Source of the DNA: Ichthyophonus hoferi
Lineage: Eukaryota; Opisthokonta; Ichthyosporea; Ichthyophonida; Ichthyophonidae
Length of the DNA: 18,780 bases
Assembly: GCA_002751075.1 (NCBI GenBank)
Contig: NAOQ01000095.1
Span: forward strand, 119,454-138,233
Direction of reading: 5' to 3'
The stretch's first letter is position 1. Each line of letters opens with the position of its first letter. Below, piece after piece: positions 9,201-18,176 of the stretch. The notes below the pieces were generated by a model. The model was not told the DNA's origin. It made no database searches and saw nothing but the letters and a program-made list of their open reading frames with translations. The position numbers were made by a program, and so were the translations under genes.

Positions 9201-9294
9201 CAGACATTCTTGAGCTGCCATAAAAAACTGTGTCTTCATTTCCCATGGCCATCCCGACGGCCAGAAGGTGAAGAGAAAAACTGAGCAGCAGCAT
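5201..9294 (-). CDS. Secreted mosaic protein: GYD-repeat modules, Cys-rich segment, seven-bladed FG-GAP propeller; exons 9294-7048 and 6292-5201
   Basis: Two exons joined in phase 0 give 1112 residues. Residues 1-18 are a signal peptide (LLLSFSLHLLAVG core). Five modules follow at about 24-82, 172-235, 348-410, 498-545 and 625-669. Each starts with YG-x3-MG[IV]RG or a variant and then runs as pentapeptides G-[YF]-[DN]-x-x; modules 1-3 end near GK[RTA]LL. Linkers are rich in Ser, Thr and Asn with many N-x-S/T sites, so they are probably heavily glycosylated. Six cysteines at 685-724 probably make three disulfides. From 731 to the end seven FG-GAP blades can be counted (starts near 731, 790, 849, 907, 957, 1012, 1079), each with FGxS(V/L), a hydrophobic strand and G(S/A)xYxY; this fits the FG-GAP_2 type better than integrin alpha. 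No membrane segment or GPI signal is visible after the propeller, so secretion is inferred. Binding partner and function are unknown. Confidence 0.88.
6293..7047 (-). other. Intron of the mosaic gene, with AT-rich degenerate repeats
   Basis: 755 bp, GT-AG, phase 0. Inside, 6868-6965 is a run of imperfect TATTGTATTATATA-like units. No embedded gene seen; the short plus-strand open frame at 6801-6998 is low-complexity. Confidence 0.75.
7048..9294 (-). CDS. Mosaic protein exon 1 (codons 1-749)
   Basis: ATG at 9294-9292 opens straight into the signal peptide, and an ATTAGA sequence precedes it. The donor is GTAGAG followed by GTAGGT at 7047. The frame stays open for 27 codons past the donor and then stops, which fits intron sequence. 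The exon ends inside blade 1 of the propeller (after TVMVE), so the domain only becomes complete through splicing. Confidence 0.88.
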
Positions 9295-9509
9295 TCTAAT
9301 TAATATTATAACTTCGTATTCACAGTTACTATTCTATTTATCCTATAGACATGAATGCTAACGTTAACTACTGATAAAAACCTAATGGCCTAGAAGGTGA
9401 GAAAAATAATTATTCATTTACAGATGTATGCTATATTGTATGTTGTGGATTATATCTATCTAAAGTGTCTGAATACTGACAGCGACCGATTAGTCTTGTG
9501 AAAGTTCGA

Positions 9510-9535
9510 TGAGTTGACGTGTAGCTATTGGCTGC
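9510..9535 (-). promoter_or_regulatory. CCAAT box and TGACGT-type motif upstream of the mosaic gene
   Basis: On the minus strand AGCCAATAGC (near 9534-9525) is followed by CACGTCAACTC, a CRE-like half site, about 230 bp upstream of the start codon. Motif occurrence only; function inferred from position. Confidence 0.3.
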
Positions 9536-9678
9536 TCTATTTGAGAATCAGTATTTTTGGTAAAAGGAACCCGGTTCAGAGACCCTCTTTAATATAACAG
9601 ACTTCTGACCAATAAATCTAATGAAAATTGTCATTAATTTGTTTTTTTACATTATAATTCACAGGAAAACACTTTTCT

Positions 9679-9727
9679 ATTTCATATATAATATCGAAAA
9701 TATTATATATATTTTTTATATGAAATT
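9679..9727. repeat. AT-rich hairpin
   Basis: ATATAATAT and ATATTATAT are inverted around CGAAA, and TTTCATATA faces TATATGAAA outside them, giving an extended imperfect palindrome. Upstream of the mosaic gene; role unknown. Confidence 0.45.
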
Positions 9728-10975
9728 ATTATGTATAATAATGTAAATTATTCACAATTTTAATCAAAGTGCAATACATATATATAACTATACTCATGGC
9801 CATCACCAATGAACGCACTCATGCACAATTTGTGTATTAGGCGGAACTCGAACAGACTTTTATCAAGCGGTATATGATTGAATACATTTGCATACATTAC
9901 TTTTTATTGGCTCCAATACTAGTGAACCAATCATTTAAAAGTAGCACAACCAACGATTATGCAGTATATTTTTGTCCAATGCAATTTCGTCTTCGACTTT
10001 CCGTTAAACCTAATCCCGTAACGGGGCCCGGCACTTTATACAAATTATTAATTGTTATTCTTTACTGATAAATTATTTAACTATCATCTACTACCCTATT
10101 CTAATATAATATTATATTGGCATTATCATGTACTCACTATAAAATGTATTGGCGGCTGAGGCACGCTCATAAACATGAAATGTAACCATGCATATATATA
10201 TATATTGTTTTTGTTTTACAGTGGCCGCTTTTCTACTTGCCAAAATCCATTAGGCGTCCACAACCTATCCCTTACTGAATAGACCCACCTACAATTAACA
10301 TCTTTAATTACCCCAATATTCCCAAAGTTTTACATATTTAAATTGGGTTGCTCTCCAGCCATATATAATGCCTCTTACCAGAAATCAACATTGTTTTGTT
10401 TTATTTATTTCCATCGTTTTGTTACATAAGGTTTTTATGCTCATATCTTGGTCAGTTTTAAATTATCTATTATTTGCATTAATAATGCAAGTGCTACATG
10501 AAATATTTACATACAGCATAACTTGTAATTAAAAAGGGTATTGCTTTACATAGCCTACCAGCCACTAGCTACCTTGTTGGGGAAGAAACTGACATAGCAT
10601 CGAAAAAAGCCGTTCATACCCTCGAAATGATATATAGTTCCAATTAGACTACTAGCCATCGACATAATTATATCTATACTGTTAGGATATATACATATAT
10701 GAACTAAGACGTATTTGGGTACAAACTATATGTCAATATTTAGATCCCGTTTATCCAAATTTACTAGTACAATCCCCATCCACACTGTATAGGTACTTGT
10801 ACATAGTTTAACGTCATACGCCATTGAATTCGTAATAATGACGTACAATGTAGTTTCACCACCATGTTGACTGTCTATGCGATTTATTTAATTGCATAAA
10901 TCAATGCCTACTTATGTACATACTAATTTCAATCATTTATCTTCATAGTTAATAGTTATAATTTAACTATTATTA
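9728..10975. other. Intergenic DNA with scattered weak open frames
   Basis: CCAAT/ATTGG motifs cluster at 9905-9932. A strong-looking acceptor (TTTTTGTTTTACAG) ends near 10221, followed by 19 open codons in one frame. At about 10523-10648 there is a 40-codon plus-strand frame (SLPATSYLVGEETDIASKK). No partner exons found and no family recognised, so I call no gene. Confidence 0.35.
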
Positions 10976-11257
10976 ATGAAGAAAACTGGAATTCAAAATA
11001 ATTATTTGCAAATCCAAGCTACAGTCCTCATAAGAACATGTCCTAGTATGCCTATATATATACATCAACTAAAAACTACTTCATACAAAACTACACAGAA
11101 GCTATGCGTGCTATTCCAAACTAACCAAAGCCGCATATCGAATTTGAAAAAAAAATGTATATATAAGTCTAGAGTTCAGTTGGTTGTTACAGGATGTCAA
11201 ATTGGCACGTGCCTAAATCTTGATGATCTAACGTATATAAGCGTGTACGCTATATAG
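10976..11257 (+). other. Unrecognised 93-codon open frame
   Basis: ATG-to-TAG frame that is long for DNA this AT-rich. The product is Lys-, Thr- and Ile-rich with four cysteines, no signal peptide and no motif I know. It lies about 110 bp beyond the stop codon of the RGS gene, on the opposite strand. It could be chance or a relic. Confidence 0.2.
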
Positions 11258-11370
11258 TGCAATTGATTCTAAATAACTGTAATCACACTCATTACTATTA
11301 AGTTTCTTTGACAGGGGTAGAATATAGGAAAACCCACAAATAACAGAAAACATCACATTCACTATCAGTT

Positions 11371-11706
11371 CTATTCAAGAGTTGAATGACTATGATCAAA
11401 AGGAGGATAGGGTGGGGTGTCGCCACCTGGGTTTTGGGGTGGGTTTAGGACTATGTTTAGGTTACCTCTCTTATGTTTCATAAAATTTCCGCGCGCCTCC
11501 AATACTTTGGTTACTGAGCTTTTTTGTGATACCTTAGGCATTGTGGGCTCGTCCCCTCCTATAACAGGCACGTTCCGTGCTTGTTTGTTTGCCATTTCTT
11601 CATGGCACTTATGCAATATGAGAAATTCGATGTAGTAGGGTTGCATGACATTTTCTACTTCTTTCTGTGCCGCTCTTAATAGATTCACCACTGAGACTGA
11701 ATTCAC
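11371..11706 (-). CDS. RGS protein exon 3 (end of RGS box and C-terminal tail)
   Basis: The acceptor ACACAAACAG ends at 11707; 111 codons then TAG. The first 35 residues complete the RGS box (AQKEVENVM, YYIEFL). The remainder is a low-complexity basic and Pro-rich tail. The frame is open upstream of the acceptor too, but the residues there are not RGS-like. Confidence 0.85.
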   Translation of the reverse strand: MNSVSVVNLLRAAQKEVENVMQPYYIEFLILHKCHEEMANKQARNVPVIGGDEPTMPKVSQKSSVTKVLEARGNFMKHKRGNLNIVLNPPQNPGGDTPPYPPFDHSHSTLE

Positions 11707-13842
11707 CTGTTTGTGTGAATATACATGTATGAATGGTGTGGAAAAGCATATATACATGGGCACTCGTCATGGTGATTACGCGGATTGTGGCCGAGGTGTG
11801 ACAAAATGAAGTGCAAAAGTTAATGTTAGCTACAATGGCACCTTTTTGTATTTTAAAGGGGGGAATAGGTACGGTGTGTTCACAAATGTGTACAATGAGG
11901 ATTAAATATGATCCCTGCACTAAGACGCACACTAGAGTTGTGGAAATACGGGTAATCTATGCTGGAAATAACCAGACAAACTCGGACCCTGCGACTTATT
12001 CCTTTTTCTAACAATATATAATATATAGTATATTGTATATAGTATAAAATAGTCTGTAAGGTAAGATCAGAAAGAAAGAGAGGTATTAAGTAGAAAGCAA
12101 ATAGGAATAAAGCAAGGTGTCGGATATATATATATATGTGTGTGTGTGTGGTACATGAGTAGCAACCCTTTAAAGTATACAAGTAATAGAACAATCTAAA
12201 AAAGAGATACCAGCTATATTCATATGGCCATACACTGCTACACCTACAATAATGTTTACTTGGTAGATTAACATATATATAGTCTAATATACTATAGTAT
12301 GGTTAAAGGCTAATACTACTATGTGGGACCACACAATAATACTAATCACTTTAATGTTCTGGTTTAATATAATAATAAACCGTAATATAATATAATATAA
12401 TATAATATATTTGTACAAGCATACAATACCACATACACATAAACATGCATCTATATACATATTCAGCCATTTCCTTATACCTCTGCTCTAGTCTGTCCCC
12501 TCCTATTAACCTCGTAGATAGGATCAAACACCAATAGGTCTTCAGCTCTCCGAATTATTTCAATAGATAAACTCACACTGTAGTGACTATCCGGACCCAT
12601 ATACACACTGTGAAAGGCACAATAGATTATTAATTAGTAAATATCCAATTACACCCGACTTTTAATACCACTACTGGCAGAAAATGAGGCCACGCCACTG
12701 CCCAAAGTCAATTGAAAATAAAAACAAACACAATCATACTGATTTAGACCATAGAACAAGAGCTTTAGTTTATCCCTTGCCCAGTGATAACCAGCTAGAT
12801 CAACTAGTAGCACATCAAAACATAAAATATGTCAAAAATAATTTAGTGCAAAAAATATTAGGTTTATTTCAAAGATAATTTTAATAATATATTGATGTTA
12901 TTGCGAATATACAATAGTACCTGAATCTAATTAAAATGTTGTTCTTGGGCTTATGTATGCAGAAATAGAAATCATAGAGGTTGAGATTGCGCGTATGAAG
13001 GGCTCAGCATGAACAGAAATATACTTTGTTTTTAGATTAGAAACTGTTCGTATAGGCGTTGCCAAATATACAATAACTTTCGAAGTTGGTTGAAATCAAA
13101 ATGCAAGACCATACATATATATATAACCTGGCATGCATTTTTTTAATAATGAATCTCTAACGGTACGTGTTTGTGTATTTGTGTAGAACACATATATGCC
13201 TTCTTGTTGGTATATGTATATTGCCATGCCTTAATTGCTATTATACATTATACACTGTACAAGTAGGGATAAATCTAGATATATACCTTAAACAACTTTC
13301 TAAATTCATCAATATGAATATTATAATATAATCAAATTTTAAATAAAGAGAGAGAGAGGAAGAGAGGAAGAGAAGTAGATAATATCACAGACATAAACTC
13401 TAAAACGCTACCTGAACAAAGTCTCTGCAATGCCCAAACAATCTACTGGATCGCTAGGTCTTTCTTTTGGATTTACAACTCCATCCGCCGATTCCCAAAA
13501 TAAAAAATACTCTTGTGAATATAATCCAGCCAGATAATCCGCAAAGAGTAATCGCATGGATCCTGGCATCAAAAGAAATTGACTCACCAAGGGAGGGAGG
13601 GCTAGGCCTTGCCATGCTCCTTTATAATAAGGATTCTTGTTCAAAGACAGTGTACCTTCTACTGTGTGTCCGTCCATTCCATTTGAATTCGCATCAGACA
13701 TGTTAATAGAGAGGGTTCGATATCCCTCCGTAGGGCCATTTTCGATGCATCGAGCTTGAAGAGCTCGTACACGGATATTATCTATCCTACCTACAGATTC
13801 TTCTTTCACTGTAGAAAAACCACAGCAAAACATGTTACCCAT
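11371..13842 (-). CDS. Lipid-anchored RGS-domain protein; exons 13842-13412, 12607-12511 (or -12481), 11706-11371
   Basis: Three exons with matching phases give about 287 residues (297 with the longer exon 2). The N-terminus MGNMFCCG carries Gly2 for myristoylation and Cys6/Cys7 for palmitoylation, so plasma-membrane attachment is likely. The RGS box spans about residues 82-215. Exon 1 holds the first helices with FADYLAGLYSQEYFLFWESA (the canonical F-x-x-F/YL...E-x-x-x-FW pattern), exon 2 holds VYMGPDSHYSVSLSIEIIRR (the yl-x-P-x-a-x-x-vnls loop), and exon 3 holds LLRAAQKEVENVMQPYYIEF (the F-x-x-AQ-x-ev-x-x-xM-x-x-Yy-x-FL helices). RGS proteins speed GTP hydrolysis by G-alpha subunits. The last 75 residues are basic, then Pro-rich (NPPQNPGG), without a known domain. 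There is no DEP, GGL or kinase domain, so it is a small RGS protein of unassigned subfamily. Confidence 0.85.
12130..12150. repeat. (TA)n(TG)n compound microsatellite
   Basis: About six TA units run directly into six TG units, in the second intron of the RGS gene. Confidence 0.8.
12379..12408. repeat. (TAATA)n microsatellite
   Basis: About five tandem TAATA units in the second intron of the RGS gene, next to similar imperfect units. Confidence 0.75.
12511..12607 (-). CDS. RGS protein exon 2 (middle of the RGS box)
   Basis: The acceptor CTTTCACAG ends at 12608, and the first base completes Ser144. Two in-frame donors are possible: GAG|GTTAATAG at 12510, giving 97 bp, or GAG|GTATAAG at 12480, giving 127 bp and ten extra residues (VNRRGQTRAE). 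Both are phase 0. I prefer the shorter form because it keeps the RGS box nearer the usual length, but the distal donor is as good or better by consensus. Introns on both sides are about 800 bp. Confidence 0.75.
13347..13376. repeat. AGAG-rich simple repeat near the RGS exon 1 donor
   Basis: Purine-rich AGAGAGAGAGGAAGAG units about 35 bp downstream of the exon 1 donor on the minus strand. Confidence 0.75.
13412..13842 (-). CDS. RGS protein exon 1 (codons 1-143 plus two bases)
   Basis: ATG at 13842-13840, chosen because it begins the MGNMFCCG lipidation signal. The donor TTCAG|GTAGCG lies at 13411; without splicing the frame would stop one codon later. It ends in phase 2 after the E-x-L-F helix of the RGS box. 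Confidence 0.85.
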
Positions 13843-15208
13843 AATGTTTTAAAAAATAGTCCAGTTGGTGGCAATAAATATTTTCGTGATAAAAGATGTG
13901 AAAGATGTGAAAAATTACCAAAAGATTCCAAAGACTCCTTGGGATAAATAAACTGTATTCAGAAAGTAGCAATCGAGTACATGCAATTAGCTGTAGGTTC
14001 ACGTTTACGTTTGTCGTTTATTTCAATAATCCATTGTTCTAAAAGAATTTTATTCAAAAACCTAAATATTAAATGCAAATATAAGTATTCGTTACAAGGA
14101 AATCTCTTTCAGCTTTAATATATGCTGTGTGTTGAAGGACTTAATATGGCCATATATTTTCATTTCTGGGGAAACGTAATATAACTAGAATCCTTCGTTC
14201 CTAGTTGTTTCTAAATATATACAAAGAAATAACTTTCATAACTTTCACTTAAAAAAATGTTAGTCGAAACCATATAGGCTCAATATAATAAGCTTAGCTA
14301 ATATCTACACCTATATAGCTAGATCATAGTTGCTGGCATGCTCGACTGTAATCTACTCGTATGAACGATTGGAATAATGTAATTACGTAACTACGCTATA
14401 TTACCTTTGGTTTAATATCATGCAAGAAGTTAATTGTTTCCTCATTGTTTTCGGGTGCTTCTTTTTATCATTGTGTTTTACAAAATCTACTTTGTTTTAC
14501 TATATTATATCATATTTTATTATTTGGTACTTTAATACGATACAATATTAGAGTATAGTATCAACCATTGTATATTTGCATATATTGTCTAATAGGACCT
14601 GTTGAAAATTGCGTACATAATATATCCCAAACTCTGTTATAATAAGCCAATCGACTCATCGTAATCTATTGTCCACGTTTAATGTAACCTTCTTATTGAT
14701 CCACACTATCTGTTATACGTTTCCGATCCCGGATGCAATGGCTTCATTACAGGTACCCCAGAAATAACTGAAAATATATATATTGATCACTCATATCTGT
14801 AGTAAATAGATTCTTTCAAATTTTAAATAAGAAATATTATGATAAAAACATTACTGGAAATAGAACTGGTATCGGTTGTAATGAATTCTATTAGAAGTAT
14901 GGTGTGCCTATGTTTTAGTTATTCTAGGTAGTTATCAATATGTAAAGGATAAGCTGAAGCCATTGTGAATTCTGCACGTAGAACATACAATTGCTCTGAA
15001 TTTAAGAGATTCTTAATATTTCTTGCCTTGCAATTTGAAATACGAGTAATAACTATCATCTAAACCACTATATTCATAGATCGGCAGTATACAAGTATTC
15101 TCTGATGGTTTGACTATATCCGACTTAAATAACTAACCTTTCAAATAAGGAATATGAATGCTCAATGTCTACTACTTAAGAATGAGAATCAAAAGACAAC
15201 AAATTTGA
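13843..15208. other. 5' flank of the RGS gene and AT-rich intergenic DNA
   Basis: A 9-bp direct duplication (AAGATGTGA twice) lies at about 13892-13909. Otherwise AT-rich. Two short coding-like scraps occur: plus strand at about 14953-15069 (AEAIVNSARRTYNCSEFKRF and on to TAA), and 26 codons at about 15157-15237. Neither has a recognised family or splice partner. Confidence 0.4.
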
Positions 15209-15493
15209 CGACTGAAAAACTGCAGAGAAAATAGTCATTATCTTTTATTTTTTGGGAACTTATATATATATATACGTATAAGTAATGGGGATACACCAAT
15301 GTATTTATGTCTATTTATGTCTAACGTTCCGATTGGCTTGTTAATATATAATCGATATTCGGTAGCACTTAAGTTAAATGCAATTGGGTCAGACAATGCA
15401 TACAACCCTGCCAAAAATGATACGATTAGTAATTCTACTCTGAAGGATCTCCCCATCAGATCAGACCATTATGACAGAGACATTGTAAAATAG
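15209..15493 (+). other. Open frame, unrecognised; possibly part of a decayed LINE
   Basis: Open for 94 codons to TAG, the protein-like part being 15281-15490. The segment SNGDTPMYLCLFMSNVPIGL recalls the QGDPLSPxLFNLxIxPL block of LINE reverse transcriptases, about 900 bp before a tract that resembles a LINE C-terminal zinc-binding region in the same orientation; that spacing would be right. The catalytic YADD is not visible. The opposite strand (15456-15238) is also open with a protein-like product (ALSDPIAFNLSATEYRLY), so even the strand is uncertain. Confidence 0.2.
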
Positions 15494-15811
15494 GAAATGC
15501 TGGAATGCACTATGTGGAATGCACTGGAACGCCAGTATTATTAATAAAGTTACTATTCCAATCGGCGCTCTGAAATTTTAGTAGCTTATTGGGTCGTTCG
15601 TGATTACGATTTTTGTTTTTAAAATCTGGTCGTAGCATATATTAGACCATGAAAACAGGCCGTTTGGTGAACAATCTACATTCCACATGACGGTAGTGTT
15701 TATTGGCCAAATAAACGAATCTTGGCGAAGTAATATTTTAATGTAATGACGTTATTTTATATTGCTTTATGTATAATTAAGGATATAAAATACTATAACT
15801 TAATATTTCAT

Positions 15812-16072
15812 TTACATCCAGTTAAAATATCCGTAAATATTAAATACAAAATACATTTTTAATTTTAATATAACTTTGTCTGTCCTAGCATATATCCAAA
15901 ACATTTTTTTGGAAAGATCACGACCTGATATTAATAAGCGTAATTGAAGTTTTCTATTAATATGTTTAGCTGCCGCCGGTAATATTTTATTGCAATCTAC
16001 AATTGAATTTATGCTTTGGGTAGATGTGGCAAAATAACTTTGAGATTTTGGCCCTACTTGCATCTCATACAC
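15812..16072 (-). other. Unrecognised 86-codon open frame
   Basis: ATG at 16072. The first about 65 residues look protein-like (GPKSQSYFATSTQSINSIVD, then RKLQLRLLISGRDLSKK); the tail is hydrophobic and AT-driven. No known motif, signal peptide or neighbour that explains it. Possibly a relic. Confidence 0.2.
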
Positions 16073-16144
16073 AAACCCACATCACATGCTAAGTATAAGT
16101 AAAAAAATTGACTTTGAATACATAGTGCTTGTTAAACGTAAATT

Positions 16145-16366
16145 ATGCCCCGAGCGCAGTGGTCAGCTATCTTCTCAGATGATATTGATTAATGGCCTAA
16201 AATAAGTTGTTGTAATTTCAATTCATATGATTTATTTATGGTACACGAACTAAACAAGAGTTTGGCAGACTGTAGATTGGGCACTGCATTTAACAGAACT
16301 CACTCTATAAATACTCAAATATATCTGGGTACATTGGAAGATACATTTTTAATATTATTAAATTAG
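16145..16366 (+). pseudogene. Possible LINE ORF2 C-terminal (zf-RVT-like) relic
   Basis: One reading frame runs from ATG 16145 to TAG 16366, interrupted once by TAA at 16190-16192. The order W-x-x-IF-x-DDID, WPKI, HELNKSLADCRL, THSINT and LGTLEDTFLILL follows the layout of the zinc-binding region after the reverse transcriptase of non-LTR retrotransposons (HRLLxTxxRLxxxGIxxxxxCxLCGxxEDTxxHLL). The expected C-x-x-C and H are absent here, which would fit decay. Inference from pattern alone. Confidence 0.35.
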
Positions 16367-16846
16367 TATACCACAAGCATCAGTAGTACTGGATTTATCT
16401 ACTATTTGTTAGATAAAAAGAATGCTAGATATTTTGATTGGTGAAATTAAAAGAAGTTTTTTGTTTGGTTAAAACGATATAAAGAGAATAGGTTACGGTA
16501 ATTGGTTAAGCCTTCAAACTTCTTGGTCTGATATTTGTAGAAATCTAGTACCTAGCTGAAAAGCGCTATTTTCCTGAGAAGCTTACAAATTATTGGTTCT
16601 TTAGTTCTTGATAGATAACAACCTCCATTATAATGGGACGACACACAACTAGGGGACCCAACACCTCATCTATTGTGTTTACATGTCTATAAGGATGGTG
16701 TTGTCATACATGCTATTATCAGCATATTTTGTGTGTTTTAAGTGTATCTTTTATCTATGTACAGAATATGAGTAAGTTAGAAACGTCATACTGCTTAGAA
16801 TTTAGGATCTAGTTAATTAGTAGTAATAATCTTTACATAAAGTTCA
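16367..16846. other. No gene seen
   Basis: AT-rich sequence without convincing coding tracts or RNA genes on either strand. Confidence 0.5.
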
Positions 16847-17092
16847 TTATTTTAGCAGTATAACGCCGATTATAATACATTTAATGGGATCTGACTTTAA
16901 GCTCAGCAGTTGTGTTGGAAGTTCTATAGGAGGCCCATAAACCGACTTTCTAGGCAACTGGCTGTAGTAATTAGACCCAAGTTCTAATTCAGAAGGAATC
17001 GATGCTTTCATTCGCTTGGATGCGAATGTGGACACAATGAGATCAATCAGTAAGGGGTGATATATTACGTAATCAATAATGAATATTGACAT
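16847..17092 (-). other. Unrecognised 81-codon open frame
   Basis: ATG 17092 to TAA. Hydrophobic start, then a protein-like middle (ELELGSNYYSQLPRKSVYGP) with a less AT-rich composition than its surroundings. No family recognised, no splice partner found. Could be a decayed element fragment or part of an unrecognised gene. Confidence 0.22.
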
Positions 17093-17557
17093 TATTTAAT
17101 GTTAGTAAACAGTTCTCTGAGTTCTAAAAGAGCAAGAGATCTGGACACTGATTATCGTATGCGAGTGCTAACGGTGGATTAAACATTACAATAACGATAT
17201 GGTATTACATACATATAATTAAATGCGAAGTATTTTTGTGCTACGAGAACCTCATATTTTTTACTTGTATTCTCACATATTTGTGAGCGGGGTTCCATTA
17301 TTACTTCATTTTATCGCCAGTGCTAACTTCTTAGTTAACACAAGTTTAACTTGAATGGAGCCAATCATAAATATCTGTATTAGCTAATCCAACTCACTGT
17401 AAGTTACAGAAACCCATTAGAATTGTCGGATCTTACTACAGTACTTGACTATTATATGTCCCTATTTAGATAGTGAATTAGCTCATTTCCTCATTGATGT
17501 AAAAGTGTTCATAGACTGTATATAACAACAATCGATTACTTATTGTAGAATTGTATT
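17093..17557. other. No gene seen
   Basis: Unique-looking AT-rich DNA. No open frame with protein-like content and no RNA gene signature. Confidence 0.45.
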
Positions 17558-17580
17558 CAATAAACTAAACTAAACTAATA
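17558..17580 (+). repeat. Retroposon-like 3' tail, AATAAACTAAACTAAACTAA
   Basis: A polyadenylation-like AATAAA merges into three AAACT units, a form typical of 3' ends of some non-LTR retroposons. About 1.2 kb downstream of, and in the same orientation as, the LINE-like tract at 16145-16366. No target-site duplication identified. Confidence 0.35.
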
Positions 17581-17707
17581 ATTATATTACGACTTGTTGT
17601 CAAAGATTGGCTGAACTATGTGTTCATTTGGAGTTAACGATCTTGTAACATTATATAATTTTATTGCAGTTAAAAGTTTTATTATTTATATATAGACAAC
17701 TATAATC

Positions 17708-17848
17708 ATGTCTGACGTTTCTCCAAGGCATTTCTTTCTAATGTGTGCTAAAACAATAATAGACGGAGATCAAGAATGCATGCAGCACCCAATACGATCC
17801 CCGTGTCAATTCTACACTGACCCACATGGTATTCCATACCATCACTGA
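17708..17848 (+). other. Unrecognised 46-codon open frame
   Basis: ATG 17708 in a good context (AATCATGTCT), ending TGA. The product has three cysteines, HPIRSPCQFYTDPHG in its second half, no known motif. It overlaps the start of the next open frame in a different frame. Confidence 0.2.
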
Positions 17849-18176
17849 AAACTTCCTCAACAGGAACACCTCTGATTATAGTAAGACATTTGTTTCTCTC
17901 AAACAAATAACTGTCATCACTCGTCACATCACAGATAAAGTATCATACTCCGACCAGGCACCTACAACAGCCACCCAACCACTGAAACATGTATTCTGTT
18001 CCAGTCAACCACACTCGTCATATGCTAACATAGCAGCACACTATTCTTTAGAACCAAAACACACAACAACCATACCTTTCAATATCTTTCCAACAGCAAA
18101 GATCAGCTCTTTTCAGGACGAAAGCCAACTATCAACCCCCTTTCTGATTGGCAGTTTCCCCGTTGATAGTAGATGA
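17826..18176 (+). other. Unrecognised 116-codon open frame, less AT-rich
   Basis: ATG 17826 to TGA. The product is rich in Thr, Ser, Gln and His (DQAPTTATQPLKHVF, then SSYANIAAHYSLEPKH) with no signal peptide, membrane segment or motif I know. Many codons end in C or A (ACA, ACC, CAC, TTC, ATC) and base composition is clearly less AT-rich than the flanks, so coding origin is plausible. It may be a first or last exon of an unknown gene or part of an old mobile element. Confidence 0.3.

Noticed and set aside
9826-9880. tRNA-like T-arm (GTTCGAGTTCCGCC on the minus strand)
   Set aside because: No matching acceptor, D or anticodon arms could be folded around it.
11609-12194. Long overlapping minus-strand frames and a 66-codon plus-strand frame inside the second RGS intron
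   Set aside because: They have no recognised domains and contribute nothing to the RGS box; splicing around them restores a complete domain.
16145-16366. Alternative genetic code (TAA read as an amino acid)
   Set aside because: The only hint is one in-frame TAA in a decayed-looking tract. The mosaic protein has over 1100 codons with no internal TAA or TAG, and it and the RGS gene end in TAG, so the standard code fits.
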